DNA of 64,000 nt, taken from NCBI GenBank assembly GCA_027886175.1, contig JAJNNQ010000002.1:10970001-11034000 (forward strand). The letters run 5' to 3'. The translations under genes and the position numbers were made by a program. Source of the stretch: Phylloscopus collybita. Its lineage: Eukaryota > Chordata > Aves > Passeriformes > Phylloscopidae. Under the pieces are notes generated by a model. The model was not told the origin of the DNA and searched no databases. It saw nothing but the letters and a program-made list of their open reading frames with translations. This document shows positions 1-13,211 of the stretch, piece by piece. Within the stretch, counting starts at the first letter, position 1, and each line of letters begins with the position of its first letter.

Positions 1-3000
1 TATAGCTTATGTCTATTAGGAAATGCTAAATCACTGGCACAGACTGCTCAGAGAATTTGTGGAAATGCCATCACTGGAAATCTTTAAGATAAGTTAGACA
101 GTAAAAGGTCATAGCTTGATGCCTTTATTCAGTCATTCTAAGTATCACATAAATGTTTTGGAAAGCATTTAAGAGCTATGTAATGACTTTTTTTTAACAT
201 AAAACTATAAAAGACTTTACATGTTTCTTCAATATTCATCTTCATTTACAATCAAAAAAAGTTGAGATTTGAGTCTTCATTATTTTTCATTTTCCTGTTT
301 TCTTTTATTTGATTACCTGGGTCTTAGAGGGCAGCTTGGATATTTTTTATTTATTTTGTGGACCATTTCTTATGTACTGGGGTCCATCAGTTGGTAGCTA
401 TTGGACTAGAAAACCTTTCGAATCTCTCTGTCATTTGGTTTGCTGCAAATAGTTTCTGAAAGATGGCCTTTCTGCTTAAAATTTAAATTATCCTTTAAAG
501 TCAACTGAGTAATACAAATTCTAATTTTAAGTCTGAAAAAAAGCCAAAGTCTGTAACTGCCAAGTACTGTCATAGTTTAGGAAATATTAACATGGGTGCA
601 ACCTTAAACTTTGGCACATTCTAACACATTTTTAACAGTAGGATGATACTCAAAGAAAGATGTAATGGTGTATATTTTTAAATGAAGGACTGCCATTACC
701 CTTAGATTATGGGGGCAAGGGGAGGCCCCGTATAGGCCAACAGATATATTTTTTTGAAAATAAGAAAGAACAAAATATCCCTTTAAGATGAAACTAAGCC
801 CATTTTCTTCTCTTAAATAACCAGTATACCAGAAAAGATTTTAATCTGTTTATCACCTTCTTTAATTCTTTAATGACTTTATTGCTCATGAACATTGAAC
901 ATCTTACAGTAAACCTAGATTTCAAGCAGCAGAACAAATGAAAAAAAGCAAGCTGCAAGCTCCACTAGAAGTGTAATGGGGCCCATGAATGAGTATTTGT
1001 TGGCAAGTTTGTGAGTCAAGGAATTAAATATTGTTCAGCTGACAGTACCTGCAGATGCAGCCATAAAATATTAGTGATGGACTTAAATTGCAAATAATAG
1101 CAGTCTACAGGCTGTCACAGGTGACCACCGGACAGTAACCACTCTTGAAATGCCATCCTTGAGCCTTTTAAATAAAGAGCAGAGGTAGATTTTTTTAGAG
1201 GGTGTGGGAAAGGGAAGGACAAACTTGTAACAGACTGTTTTGATGTGTCAGGGCAAGACAGAAATAATTAACTGGGACCTACCTGTCTCTGCTGTACAAG
1301 GAGCACATTGTGCAGAGCTCACAGCTCTCTCTTTGTCCTTCTGAGCACTGCAGGGATAAACAGGAGTGACTTAAGCTCTAAGAAACAGCTCCAAAGCCTC
1401 CTGAAGCCAAGAGACTCATGATCAGCTCCTAGATTTGGCTCAGATTCTATGTGCATCGTACCCACTCAGTAAAAAAACCAAACAAAACTGTCCTGAACAT
1501 TCAGAATAAGCAAAACACCTGGTTGCTACCTGCCCCAGCTCTACACTATATAATGAAATCTGGTTTCCTTTTTGTTCCATATTTTGTAACAAAGACTGGC
1601 ATACAATAAACATGTAAGAGTTTCTGGCTTCATTCCCTCACTATCCAGCATAAAGCAGGTCCTGTTCCTTCCTCACTCTGTTTTTCCCCTACAACCTTCC
1701 CCTGATCCACATCCTCATATTTAGCAGATAAAAGAGGTCAACAGAGCTGCTGAAACATTGTGTTGCTCATCAATCAAGAAGATGGAAGGGCCTCATGGGC
1801 TGAATTGCTGCTTCAGTTTATGGAAAAGACAACAAAATTCCCACTTCCTCTTTGAGAGAAAGAGCTCTGCTCTGCTCGCAGCCAAAGGCAGCCTTGCTCT
1901 CTTCTGTATGACCGTGCATGGTGGGGGCTTATAATTAATACAGTTTAAACAGACTGTGAATTGATATATTAATCCAAAAATTATCCAGTAAAGACTCGCT
2001 TCTGACTGGGAATGGTTAGCACATTCTCCCGACCATTTGAATAAGGGAAAAGTCTGTATCCATTCCATCTGACTTCAGCCACGTGAAAGTGACGTTACTG
2101 GCTTAAGCAGCCGCCTGTGCTCTCATTGCTGCTGAAGGAAAAGGAATTTGTTATATAACACCCATTTTGGCAGTAGATGCATCACTTTCTGGAGATGTCA
2201 ACGTCTCTCCAAAGACAATACAGGCTCCTGGAAGACAAGGCTGGAAAAGGGCCCGTCCTTTTAGATGGTGCAAGTTAAGTCAAATGAATTCTGCCAACAG
2301 GCTGCTGCTGCTATAAATCACAGCATGCTTGTGCCCAGTCCCACACCGACACAGCTCTCTCAAAGCAGCTGTAAGAAGTGACAGCTGCCTGGCAAGATAC
2401 TAGACTTAAATACGAGCAGATAAGAAGTGAGATGGAGTGATTTTGGACTTGGAAGAAAAAAGAGGAAAATATGAATCACCCATTTTACACAGTATATTAT
2501 ACCTTTTATGGCTCAAAGCAACATTTGTGTGACACCCCCCACAGAGGTTAAATTTCAAATAGGTTTTCTCAAGATGCTTTTCAGCCATGTAGCAAAAGTG
2601 TTCTAGTACTCACCTGAAGTGCTGTACTGCCCCTCTATTTTACTTCTTTGAAAATTCAAGTAAAGCAGAAAATAGTTAATAAACAGAAATTTTCTCATGA
2701 GACTTGTGTTATTTGTAAGCATCAAAATTAAGGAAAGCTTGTTATTTCAGCAAGATTTTATGGTTATCTGCTTTAAATCCTGGGGAAAAAAAGATAGAGA
2801 GGTAGTATGGGAGGTGAGGGGAAGAAGCTACTGAACTGATAAAGAATGTAGATTTAGGTGAAACATTTTTGGATTTATGACTGTTTTTATGTGTGCTTTT
2901 TATGGTTTGTTCATTCATAATTCCTGTTTTGTAAGCATAAATCTTCTAAAATACCTTGGAAATGAACAGACACATTACCCATTTCTGTGTATCATGAGTG

Positions 3001-3300
3001 ACCATTATAATCTGTCTGCTTCATAAGGGAAGTTTGGCAGTTCAAATCTTTTTAAAACAAAGAGACAACAGACCAGACTCAGGCAAATGCTCAAATGCTA
3101 AAAGCAAAATTATTGGCAATGAAAAAGAACTAATGAAGGGGTTTGTGATTGAGATGTAAATAACCTTTTTGTTCTATCTTGCTTTCTGTTGCTCAGTATT
3201 TTGTGAACAGAATCAACTAGGAGTATTTGAAAATCTGAGGAGAGAGGCTGTTTATTGATCATGGTTAGTTCTGCCTGCCATGCCAGCAGTGCTCTGAAAT
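1..3300. other. AT-rich non-coding stretch, no gene seen
   Basis: This is ordinary AT-rich DNA with stops in all six frames; the longest open frames are below 100 codons and resemble no protein I know. A slightly GC-richer part at about 2080-2400 has no recognisable repeat. I see no transposon ends, RNA gene or promoter-like cluster. Confidence 0.6.
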
Positions 3301-3304
3301 TCAT

Positions 3305-3465
3305 GCTTTAATTTGCATGAACTGAGATGATTGGCATGTGTAATGATTAATTGAGTATTATTATTAATTTGGAAAACATTTAATTAAACTTTAAAGGAAT
3401 TAGTAATATGATATTGATGGCAATGGAATATTGAATGGTTTTAATTCATACTGATTAAGTCCCAC
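3305..3465. promoter_or_regulatory. Candidate enhancer: octamer plus homeodomain-core cluster
   Basis: A perfect POU octamer ATTTGCAT lies at 3311-3318. It is followed within 150 bp by about a dozen TAAT/ATTA cores, several paired as GATTAATT or TTTAATTAAA. TAAT is the core bound by many homeodomain proteins and ATTTGCAT is bound by Oct/POU proteins. Such mixtures are common in conserved neural and developmental enhancers. AT-rich DNA produces TAAT by chance, so density alone does not prove function, and nothing here identifies a target gene. Confidence 0.3.
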
Positions 3466-6400
3466 AAAAATCCATATATAAGGAGATAAAGATAAAACTA
3501 AATAGGAAACTATCAACAACAGCTGGTCAAGCCTGTGTTACTGTTTTAGATCTACCTTAAGATCACATGAGCAAGGTTTAGTTGTATGAACTCTTTATAT
3601 AATATTTTGTTTGTATTTAAAATTGTGTGGTTGCAGGAATTGATTCCTCTCCAGGAGTTTAGACTCATATAATCCTAGGATGATATTTCTCTCCTTTCCT
3701 CTTTTTATTACACACAAGAGGAGAAATCTTGGTTCAGAAAGACATTTTTTTTAGGTACCAGGAAGATGACAATCCAACTGGTGGACATCCTGTTCTTCAA
3801 AAGCTATGTCTGCCTCAATTTCACACACATTGCAGAAAAGGGAAAGGTGAGAGACCTCTTCAAATCTGGGAATGCAACAAAGCTTCTGGGATGTCAATCT
3901 AAAGTGCTGGCAACACATAGATTATCAAACTAATTTTGAATTCTAGGAGAACTTCCAGACTGACAGATGTAACCTTAGCTAGAAAATCAGGCACTGTGAT
4001 GAGTAAACTAAAAATACAGAGTAACTTGAAACAAGATCTTGTCTCATGGAAACTATGTGAATTGTCAGAATTTATTTTAATTTCTCTCTAACATGAGAAA
4101 AACACAAAAAAATCAACCAAATAGGGAAAACTGTGAAGTTAAAACTTAGGTTCTCTCTGAATTGCAACATGATTTTTGGACCTGCTTTGCAGAAAGTGAA
4201 CTGCAAGTATTTGAATGGATTAGAAACACCATTTTAGATCCAGAACAAAACCCAAAACCAACCAAAAAACAACAAACCCGTACCTTTTTCTAAAAAAGTA
4301 CATTGAGAGACGTCTCATCCTGGGACTTTTTTGTTAGTTTCTTTTGTTGTTGCTGTTATTTTTTTTCGCTTGGGTTTTTTATGTGTCTGCAATTGCCATT
4401 TTTAAGTAGTCAAGAAGGGAGAGTTCCTCAACACAATTGTGATTTACTGTCATTATTATATGGGTTTTTCTTGACAACTGACATTAAAAAAAGGAGCCTT
4501 GAAGTCGGTAAAGAAAGATATTCCTCCAGAATATGTGAAATTTGCCTAGTATGCAAATTTCCCTTCCTTTCTGAGTCAGAGATCCAGAATGTCCTCTCTT
4601 CTTCTGGATATTGTTCTACAAATTTCTCCCAGGCAAGCTAACAGTAATTTTATCCATCTACCCACTGCTAGCAAAATATAAGAATAATCAATAAAATAAA
4701 AATGTAACACAGCCACAAATACCATTGTATAGAGAACTACATAAAATTAGATAAAATATTAAATAACTTTCCTTTTTTACCAGTGTCATATGCATTTAAA
4801 TGGCATAACCCATGAACCTTTATTCCCATTTGCATTCCTTGGAAGATAGCATTTTTCACCCCTTTCCAACAACAGAAGTAAACTAAAAACCATACCCATT
4901 TCTTAAAAACCTATCTGCTTGACTCTAAGCTTTGGTTCAGCATATTAGAGTATTCAAAGGGGCAGAATGGTGCTTAGTGTGATTTTCTTAGTGTCTCTCA
5001 GGGAGATATTAATGAGCATCAATTTCAATTTTTAGCTGTGTAAATACATCAGAAGGTCCTCTGCATAGTGTAAAATAGTCTGATGCTCTTATGTATTTTC
5101 AGATTCACACTTCTGCAAGCAGTCAGCTGTATCAGGATCTGTGTCTCTGATTGCAAAGCCTGGGTGAGACCAATAACTCCAAGGCATGTGAATAACCCAG
5201 ACTCACATGAACAATTCTGTTGAAAGCAACAAAAATGAAACAAATGCCCTAAGGCAAAAACCCAAGAATAAAGTCCTCCTGCCTCAGAAGCATTCTGGGA
5301 AAGCATATTCTCTTATCAATGTCTTTATAGCACTAAATTTTGTCTATCAGTTTAAAGAAATTTTACTTCTGTTTTGCTGTAAGCCCTTTGTAAATGACTG
5401 CCCAAAACACTTGTGCCTGATCAATATACCTGAATTTCTTCAAAACATTGTTTTTCAAGCAGTATTTTTCACTGAACATTAAATAATTTCCCCTCATTTT
5501 TCCATCAACTTAAAACATTTTTATCACAATTTTTTTTCTGCTAAAAAGGGATGAGTGCTTCATTTCATTTTGCTGTTATCCTCAAAGTCCCGTGATAGCA
5601 GCACTGGTCTCAGTGCCAGTGGACTTTCATAAAATTAGTAGCTGGTAATCCTTCTCACATTTTGCCATTTACATGTGCCAGTTGCTGCACTCTGGAGTAC
5701 ACCAGGCTTCCAATGCAGTGAAAATCTCTCATAAAATATTCCATCAATTTTATTTTCTGAGAAAGTTATTCAACTTGGTTCCATTCATTACAAAGTTTGT
5801 AGAGGCCAGATTATGTAAAAAGTACAAACTGAATAAAAAATGTTTTATTGAGAAAAATATATTTAAAAAAACAAACAAAAAAAACCATGCAGTAAGAAAA
5901 ATATTTACATAGGGTGATTTACTAAGTAATGAACAGATTTTTGTTTTATCTTTTGAAATTCAGAAATCAGCTTCCACTCTTGCCATTATTTCTCATAAAA
6001 ATTTTTCTGTCTCTGTAAAGTTTTTCAAAGAGGGAGAGCTGTGTATAATTGATCAGTCCTCTTAACAGCAACATGAAAGGCCTGCAGAATTCTTTTACTT
6101 CAGGGCTATTAGTCTAGTATGGAGGAATCCCTTCTCACAGACCAACACACATATGCTGGCAAACAAAACCTAGCAGTTGGATCAGAAAAGCTGTGCAGAT
6201 ACCAGATTACCATATGGGGAAAATGAGAAGATGAATTGTTAGCATGGGAGAAATTCTGCTAATGCTCAGCTTAATTCTGTGAGCTTACTTGGCAGTAGTA
6301 TAAGCATATCCAGAAGAACCTCCAGGCAAATCCCCACTTGTGGACAAGTAAGGAATTCTACCAGCTGAACAAACTGTAGGTGAGTGAAGCACAGCCTGTC

Positions 6401-7190
6401 TGAGGCATGTGCACATGAGCAGCCATGGAACACAGATGGGCTTTTCTCACCTGATGCCCTTGCTGAATCTCTGCTAAAGTTTCCCCTTTCCTTGGATTTG
6501 CCATTTATGCTGTCTTGGAAGCAGAAAAGAAGCTGTAAGGTGCAACACCAGCTTTGTCCTTTTGCTGTTGTTTCTGCCTTTGTATCCATCTGGTTCTCAG
6601 AAACAACCTAATTCTCTCACATTCCTGGAAGTGAACAGATCCATCTGTTTGATAAGAGGGTGAGTCAGCATGAGAGCTCTGTATCTGTATGAAGGACCCT
6701 TAGAAACAGATATGAAGAAAACCAGATCATGTTTGCAAATTACATCACATTTCATTGTTATAACAAAGCAAAATGTCTTTACTTTTTCAAATATTCATCA
6801 GATACATTTTTATGCTGATAATTTTGGTTTTATATAAGTACTTCTGAAATCAATTCTGCCACCACAGATATCATTTGATGTATATGACAATTTCCTTCAA
6901 AACTCACAGATGTACCTTGGAGATACTGATTTTTATCAGTTTAAGCATTTAAAAATTTTCACTGAACCCCAGAAAATACATCTGTTCTTCCTTTGCTTGG
7001 GATGTAGTTTGAAGTCATCAGAAAATACTAGTTCTTCTCCATGAGAGAAAAAAAGCATCAGGGTTAAAATCTGACAGGGAGAGTCATCTAGAAAAGGGAC
7101 ATAACTTTCACAATCACTGAAGTTCATCAGTTCTAGAAGATCCTAAGTCAGCTTGGAGACAACTTCACTGGATAAAGGCACAGAGAGGTC
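3466..7190. other. Non-coding stretch, no gene seen
   Basis: This is AT-rich unique-looking DNA. It has another octamer match (ATGCAAAT, 4551-4558) without a surrounding cluster. A frame of 112 codons at 4303-4641 begins at a non-ATG codon and encodes a T-rich, Phe/Cys-rich low-complexity start, so I do not call it a gene. A segment at 3800-3850 faintly resembles a MIR core but is too weak to annotate. Confidence 0.55.
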
Positions 7191-7216
7191 TTTGGTGCTC
7201 TTTCTGGCAGGTAAGT
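7184..7216 (+). promoter_or_regulatory. Candidate recursive splice site (AG|GT junction)
   Basis: A pyrimidine-rich run with some G ends in GGCAG at 7206-7210 and is followed at once by GTAAGT at 7211-7216. An acceptor and a perfect consensus donor therefore meet at one point, with no exon between them. This is the form of recursive splice ('ratchet') sites known from very long introns of vertebrate neural genes. It would be meaningful only if the window is intronic and transcribed on the plus strand, which the sequence cannot show. It could equally be a chance donor match. Confidence 0.22.
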
Positions 7217-10200
7217 AGCACCTGTGATTTTACAGCAGCAGATATCTCAGCTGTATCCACTTTATTTCACAGTGGAGTGAAATTGCGTTACTCTTGTCTG
7301 AGAACAAACAGACCTCAAATATGCAATTCTATGTAAACCATGCTGTTGGTTATTTTGTATCTTTAGTATCTGGCTGGATTTCCTTCTTAGCTCTTTATCT
7401 ACTTATTTCCACTATTTATGTTCAGCTGTGCTCTGTCCATGTCTGAAAAAAATAAGTTAAATTTGGCTAGTGAATGCAGAGATAGGTGCCAAACTGAATT
7501 TTCTATTAAATGGCATGCCAGCATGACTGGTTCATGTAGGGGTCTCTATGTAAATTTGAGTTTCCAAAGCATGCCCATGACTCTTCCTTCCTACCATGCA
7601 GTCACTTAGCTGAATTAATCTACTCTAGTTCAGCTTCCAAACACTCTTGATAGAAAGCCATTTATTTATCTGAGAGTGGGATATCTCCTAATTGCTCAGC
7701 TCCATGCAACTTTCTAAATAGACTTTTACTCATCCCTTTAAGAAACAGAGGGCTAAAGAAGAGGTTAATGGGTCTGATCCAATGCAGGGAAATTGCCAGG
7801 TTCATTTAGATCTGTTGTCAAACAATTAGTCTTTAAATAATTTACCTCAAGACAGAAAAAGCCACTTCCAGAAACAGCAACATGTTTCTGGAAGGCATTG
7901 GCTTGGTGCATGATGGCTGCTGCAATTTCCCACTCCTCTCCTCTTGACATGTGCCCCCCAGACATTTCTTTGAAGCACTGGATAGCACAGCACAGAAATT
8001 GCCAAGAATAAACATGGCTGGAATAGACTGGTCAAACCAGGAGAAAGCACTAGGAAGCAGCAAAGTGTCTAAATCATTTTTCCTTTCACCCCCATTAGAC
8101 AGCTGACACTGTTTATATTCTCTAAACAGAGAGAGTAAACTCATTTGTTATTTTTATACTGGGAAATCTCTATTTAATGCCTATTTCATACTGGTTAGAT
8201 GGTATTTAATATTCTACTCAACCTGACAATGGTATCATGTCATTCCAAAGCAACAGGACTTATAGACTGGACAGCTAAGGAGATAGCAGTGTCAATTGGA
8301 GACCAGTTTCAATTGCTGGTTCTACACATAATCTCTGGGACGAACAACTGCCCATTTATTACCAGCAAGATTAAAACCCTCTCCTTCTATTATATCCCAT
8401 GGAAGACAAAACTGCAATGTTTACAGAAGGGGATCCAGGAGTCTGGCTGAGAAAAAAACTGCATAGGAAGGGCTGTACACCAGAGTGCTAAGCTCTGGAT
8501 GTCAAACTGTGACCGTAAGAAACCATTCCTAGGAACAAATTAGTCCTTCTGCCTACAAACATCAACAAAATGATTCAGAGCTACATTTGTTGTACTTTCA
8601 AATGCTAACTTTTTCGGACACAGCATGTTTCTTTTTCATGTTTTCAAATGCACAACCTGGTCCTTTGTATGCTGCTGTCATGGTGTGATTTCCTCCAGGT
8701 TTGTGCCTCAAGCTCCCTCTCCCTGCCCATGTCTGCATGGCCTCACTACAGATTTCAAAGCTACACTTATTTCTTCTTTTTCTCTGTCAAATATAAATAT
8801 CATTACCTCGTCATGCCAGGGTTTAATTTCAACTCATTCAAATAGTTTTCTATTCATGATTATGTTGCAGATTTGCTGGTTTTGTTTGTTGTAGTTGGTT
8901 TGCTGTTGTTGTTTTTTTTTGTTGTTTTGTTGTTTATTTGTTTATTTTCCCTGGAGGCAAATACCTAAAAATTTCAATCATTGTATGTATATATTTTTGT
9001 ACGGGTGTACATGTATGTATGTCTACAGATAGCCATATATTTGTGAGCCAGAAGGCAGTGGGAGATTAGAGATTATGCTTTATGACTGTGGGACTGACAC
9101 TTTTATAATTAGTAAGTCTTGGGACACATTTTTATCTGGGCAAGAGAGGAAAAGAAGCCTGGTAATGGACTGCTCACAGGTGAAAAAACAAGGACTGTTA
9201 AAATGAAAGGATTGGAATTTTTTTTTTTTTTTTAATCATGTGTTTCTAAGAGCTTGAAAAGTCTGGGTAAACACCCTCCACACATAAATTCCTGTGATAT
9301 TTGACTCATGCAGCCAGGACTCTGTTCCAGTCCAGTCCAATGCAGTCACTGTTTTGCCTGATAACTCCTGTACAAGTCGTGTGCCTGGTACACTAATAGG
9401 GAAACTGTCCAAACTGGGAATAGATGACTGCCAGTCAAATGCAGATAATTAATGTTACAGAGAATGAAGCAAAAATTAACAAAGAAGTCTGTCAGCAGGA
9501 TCCTGTCCTAGTGTTTACTAATGACAATGGCTTTGCTGCATCTTGGGCGTTTTATTTTATTTTATTTTTTCCCAGAACAACCCCATTCTCCAGGTTGTTG
9601 TTACTGCCTTCCAAGATGGACTTACACAATAACTTCATACAGATTAAAGCTGTGTGATCCTCTGTCTTCGTGATTTATTTGGACAGATCCTTGAACATTT
9701 ATATCATCAGTATGGATTTTCATGTTGTGGTTTAGGATGATTTCTTTTCTACCAGTGTTTCTTCTTTAAATGTGTAATAGGACACCAGAAAACTTTATGT
9801 GCTCTGAGAGAAAGAGAATAAAACATGTGCATTACTTATTTATTTATTATAATTATTTTTTATTTTATTTTGACCTTTAACACTCTCTTGCTTCCAGACA
9901 TGGGCTCATGTTCAGTTCAAGAAAATGCTGACAGTCAGAAAGGATACTTAGGCATGTGTTTAACATTAGCACATCTTTAATTCCTTTGGGCATTCAAAAT
10001 TCAAAGTATGTTTAAATATCTTCCTGCTTGGGACCTTAAATCTCTCCTTTCATTATGATTTCTGCAGTCAACCTTTGCCTGTACCCAAGGCATCCTTTGT
10101 GCTCATTTCCATACTACACTTCAAATATTAGCATTTCCAGATTTATCCTGAGAGACATAAGCATATGAGGATATGTTTATGAGAAATGTATATGTGCATA

Positions 10201-12700
10201 TGAGGAACTAAGCAGGACATTTTTTGTTTAGGTTTCAATAAATAACATATATGATAATACATTTTTTTTAATCTGTTGATTTATTTTTCTTATGAGATGG
10301 AAAAGATTTTTAGCTTCATCCAAAAAAAAATGCTTTTCTTATGGTATCAGAAGGAAAATGACTCTGTGCAGTTTGATAAAATTTTTGTAAGATCACAGTA
10401 GTTACACAAAGAGTTCGGTTTTGAATAGTCAAAGGTTAGGATACATCCTGGAGTCACTGATAAAAGCCTCAGGAAAACCTTTGTTCAGATTACTTAACCA
10501 GAAAATCTATTTTTAAGTATAGGTGCATGGTTTGAAAACACCATGACTGACATCTCCTTCTAAGACAGACTGATGCTTTGAGTGGAATTCACTTGACCCC
10601 TGAAAGATCTAAACTGTAGATGTCTAAAAATAGTAGGTGAAATAAATTAATTTCTATAGTCTACTGAGACAGATTTTAAATATACCAAAATGTTAATAAT
10701 TTCAACAAAAACTGCTTAACAAAAGGAGATGTAATCCAACCTGGGGGTACTCAGGCTCTAAGAAGTACTACAGACACAAAAAAAATACTTTCTGTGCAAT
10801 TATTTCTTTGCAGTTATGATTTTTGCATAATGGTGCTTTCCTATGCTGTTCACTAAGATATTACTTCAGTTTTGGGGTCCTGTTTACACGGCTTCAGCCT
10901 TGTCTGTCTGCAGTAATCATATGGTTCCTTCTTTATTCAGTAGGACTAAGAGGCTGGTCTGAACTCTGGGGGTACCTGTCTCTCTCTGCTACACGTTGAG
11001 GATACCACTGTGTCTAACAGAAAAGATACTCAACTTTTATCCTTAGTGTTAAATAATATATACTTAGTTGCTATTTAGAATATCCCAGGTAGTAAACCCG
11101 ATTTTTTAGCAGTTTTGGTGATTTTTAGGTTTTCCCTTTCACTGACCTGAGTGTGAATCTGACCTTCCCCATCTAATTTTTTAAGATCCCGTAGATGATA
11201 CCAAACATTGTGTGATCGTAATCTCTTACCTGACAGCTGCTCTGGTGTGATTTATAAATGTTCCTCTGGTGTACCTGCGCTTCTGGTGAATCTCAAATTG
11301 TGCACACTGCGAAACTAATCGCGGCAGTTTCGCTTCCTCTCACTCTCTGCTGGATGCCAGCCCAGGAGCAAACAGCAACCTGTGCCAAGTTTCAGGAACA
11401 TGTTCCTGAGTTCAGAAATCTCTCATACACCTGTCCATTGTTATTACAATTCACAATATGCATTTCTTCTTCCAGCTGTCCTCCACCATGCTGGCATGTG
11501 TTGCTCTGCATAGCAGACCTCTGCTAGATTTTTCAGTTCCTGCAGTAAAAAGCACAACAGCAAAATACTTGTTTCACTTTTGTCTGTCCTTATGGTTTAC
11601 TCTGCTCTCTAAAAAACTGGGCACTTTTCAGTTATCATTGATTGCCCACTGTACTCAGGGGGAGAAAAGGAGTGGATAATTCAGAATCATCTACTGAGAG
11701 TGTCTTTGGGTTGACTGTGCTTGTCAGTAGTGTATTGCTTATTTTGAAGAAAAAAAGGAAGGAAAGTGGTTTCTGATCCCATACATGTTTTCAGTGGTCA
11801 TGAAGGCAATTCTCTTTGTATTCAATCCAAGACAAACTTACACAATTGAGTAGAAGAATGGGACCAGGGAAATATTAACTGACTCTATAGAGGTCAAGTC
11901 CTTCAGACTTTAAACAAGAAGATCTAATTTACGAGTCTGTATTTTGCCACAGACTATATAATGAAACTAAGTTCCTATTTGTGGCACTTAGGTGCTTAAA
12001 AATAGATATCTGCTCCCCACTAAATGATGCAATTGACCTCCTTGTAGTAACAACAGATCCCCAGCAGTCTACCCCCCAGCTCTTCACCTGCTGCTCCACC
12101 TGCACTTATACTCCACTGAAATTCCATGGGAGGTATTTGTAGGAAGATAAACAGTGAATTCTAGTTCACATAAAAGATGTCACTGGAAACCAGGGAAGCA
12201 TCTAATCTATCCTGGAATTTTTATTGAAATGTTGAAGCAAAATTATTTTAAGGTTTATGGATTAAACTTGGTACCAGTTCATTATTTTTTTTTTATTATT
12301 TCTTTTCTTACCTGCTATTAAGGTGCTCTGCCTGCACACCAATGTATCTTATCCCAAAAGTTTATTTTACTAGAGTATAGAAAGTTTATCTGCTGCCTAG
12401 AACAGATAGGGGACACTAAAAGGAAGTGCAATTTGTAAGAAGAAGGTCAGACACAAGAGTTGTTATTATCCTTTCAGTTTGAAACCTTTGAAATTGTTCA
12501 CATATGGGGAAAGCATGGAGGTGAATTCTGCAAAGCAAGCCTTACACTATGTACCAGATAACAAGATTAACCCAGGATTTCAGCTTTGGCTTTCTACCAG
12601 GCACAAAAGCTTAAAATCCTGTGAAAGATGGCAAAGAAAGCCTGTCCTGCCTCCACACTGCAGGAATGAGGGGAGCAGGCTAACATGCTGGACCTTTCCC
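7217..12700. other. Non-coding stretch with simple repeats, no gene seen
   Basis: This is AT-rich DNA. Simple-sequence patches are a T/G-rich stretch at about 8869-8950, a TATGTA-type patch at 8983-9025, a T16 run at 9218-9233, TTTTA units at 9543-9566 and a TTTA/TTAT patch at 9833-9882. Open frames reach 100 codons at most and are not convincing. I recognise no transposon here. Confidence 0.55.
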
Positions 12701-13010
12701 CCAAAGAGGCATTGCCTCAGTACTGTAGAGCTGACTGGAGTCATAGGTTTCTATGCTGAGAGGAGACCTTAAAGCATTTAATCTGTGAGATGAGTATGCT
12801 ATTTGTACAGCACAGAGAACAACATTTCCCTTGGGAGTGCTCCCATCACTGCAGGCAACAGGGGCTCTGCAAGGACAGAGTTTCAGTGATGGAGCCACCA
12901 TCCCAAGGTGGACAACACCAGGGCAAAGGCTGAGCAAAGGCCCCATTCCATTCTCCACATCACAGCGTGCTCCAGGCACAGCACCCCATGAGATAACATC
13001 CATACTGTAG
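12701..13010. other. GC-richer patch of unknown origin
   Basis: Base composition rises clearly against both flanks, and many CAG/CCA words appear. Such islands in bird intergenic DNA are often decayed repeats. I could not match this one to CR1, an LTR or a SINE by eye. A minus-strand frame of 107 codons covers most of it but shows no recognisable domain. Confidence 0.3.
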
Positions 13011-13164
13011 AAAGAGGGATAATGCTATTGTAAGCAAAGAACAGGGTGGAATATTTCATTCCTCCATGGAGAGGTGATACTCAATACATTTTTCATCACT
13101 CTGGAAACATGGTGTTTCTTTATTTTTTGGTTTTTGTCTACCTTAATCTACCTTAATCTTCCAG

Positions 13165-13211
13165 ATACCAAAACTTGTCTCTGCCGCCTGAAAATTCGTG
13201 CTAGAAGAGAG
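13165..13211 (+). other. Candidate 47-bp exon with canonical splice signals
   Basis: A pyrimidine-rich run containing a duplicated 10-mer CTACCTTAAT (13138-13147 and 13148-13157) ends in CTTCCAG at 13158-13164. The next 47 bases end in AGAGAG and are followed by GTAAGAG at 13212, a good donor. One of the three frames is open through the segment and reads TKTCLCRLKIRARRE; the other two have stops. The residues match no family I know. It may be an alternative or non-coding (lncRNA) exon, a cryptic exon, or chance. Neighbouring sequence offers no second exon of equal quality. Confidence 0.3.
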
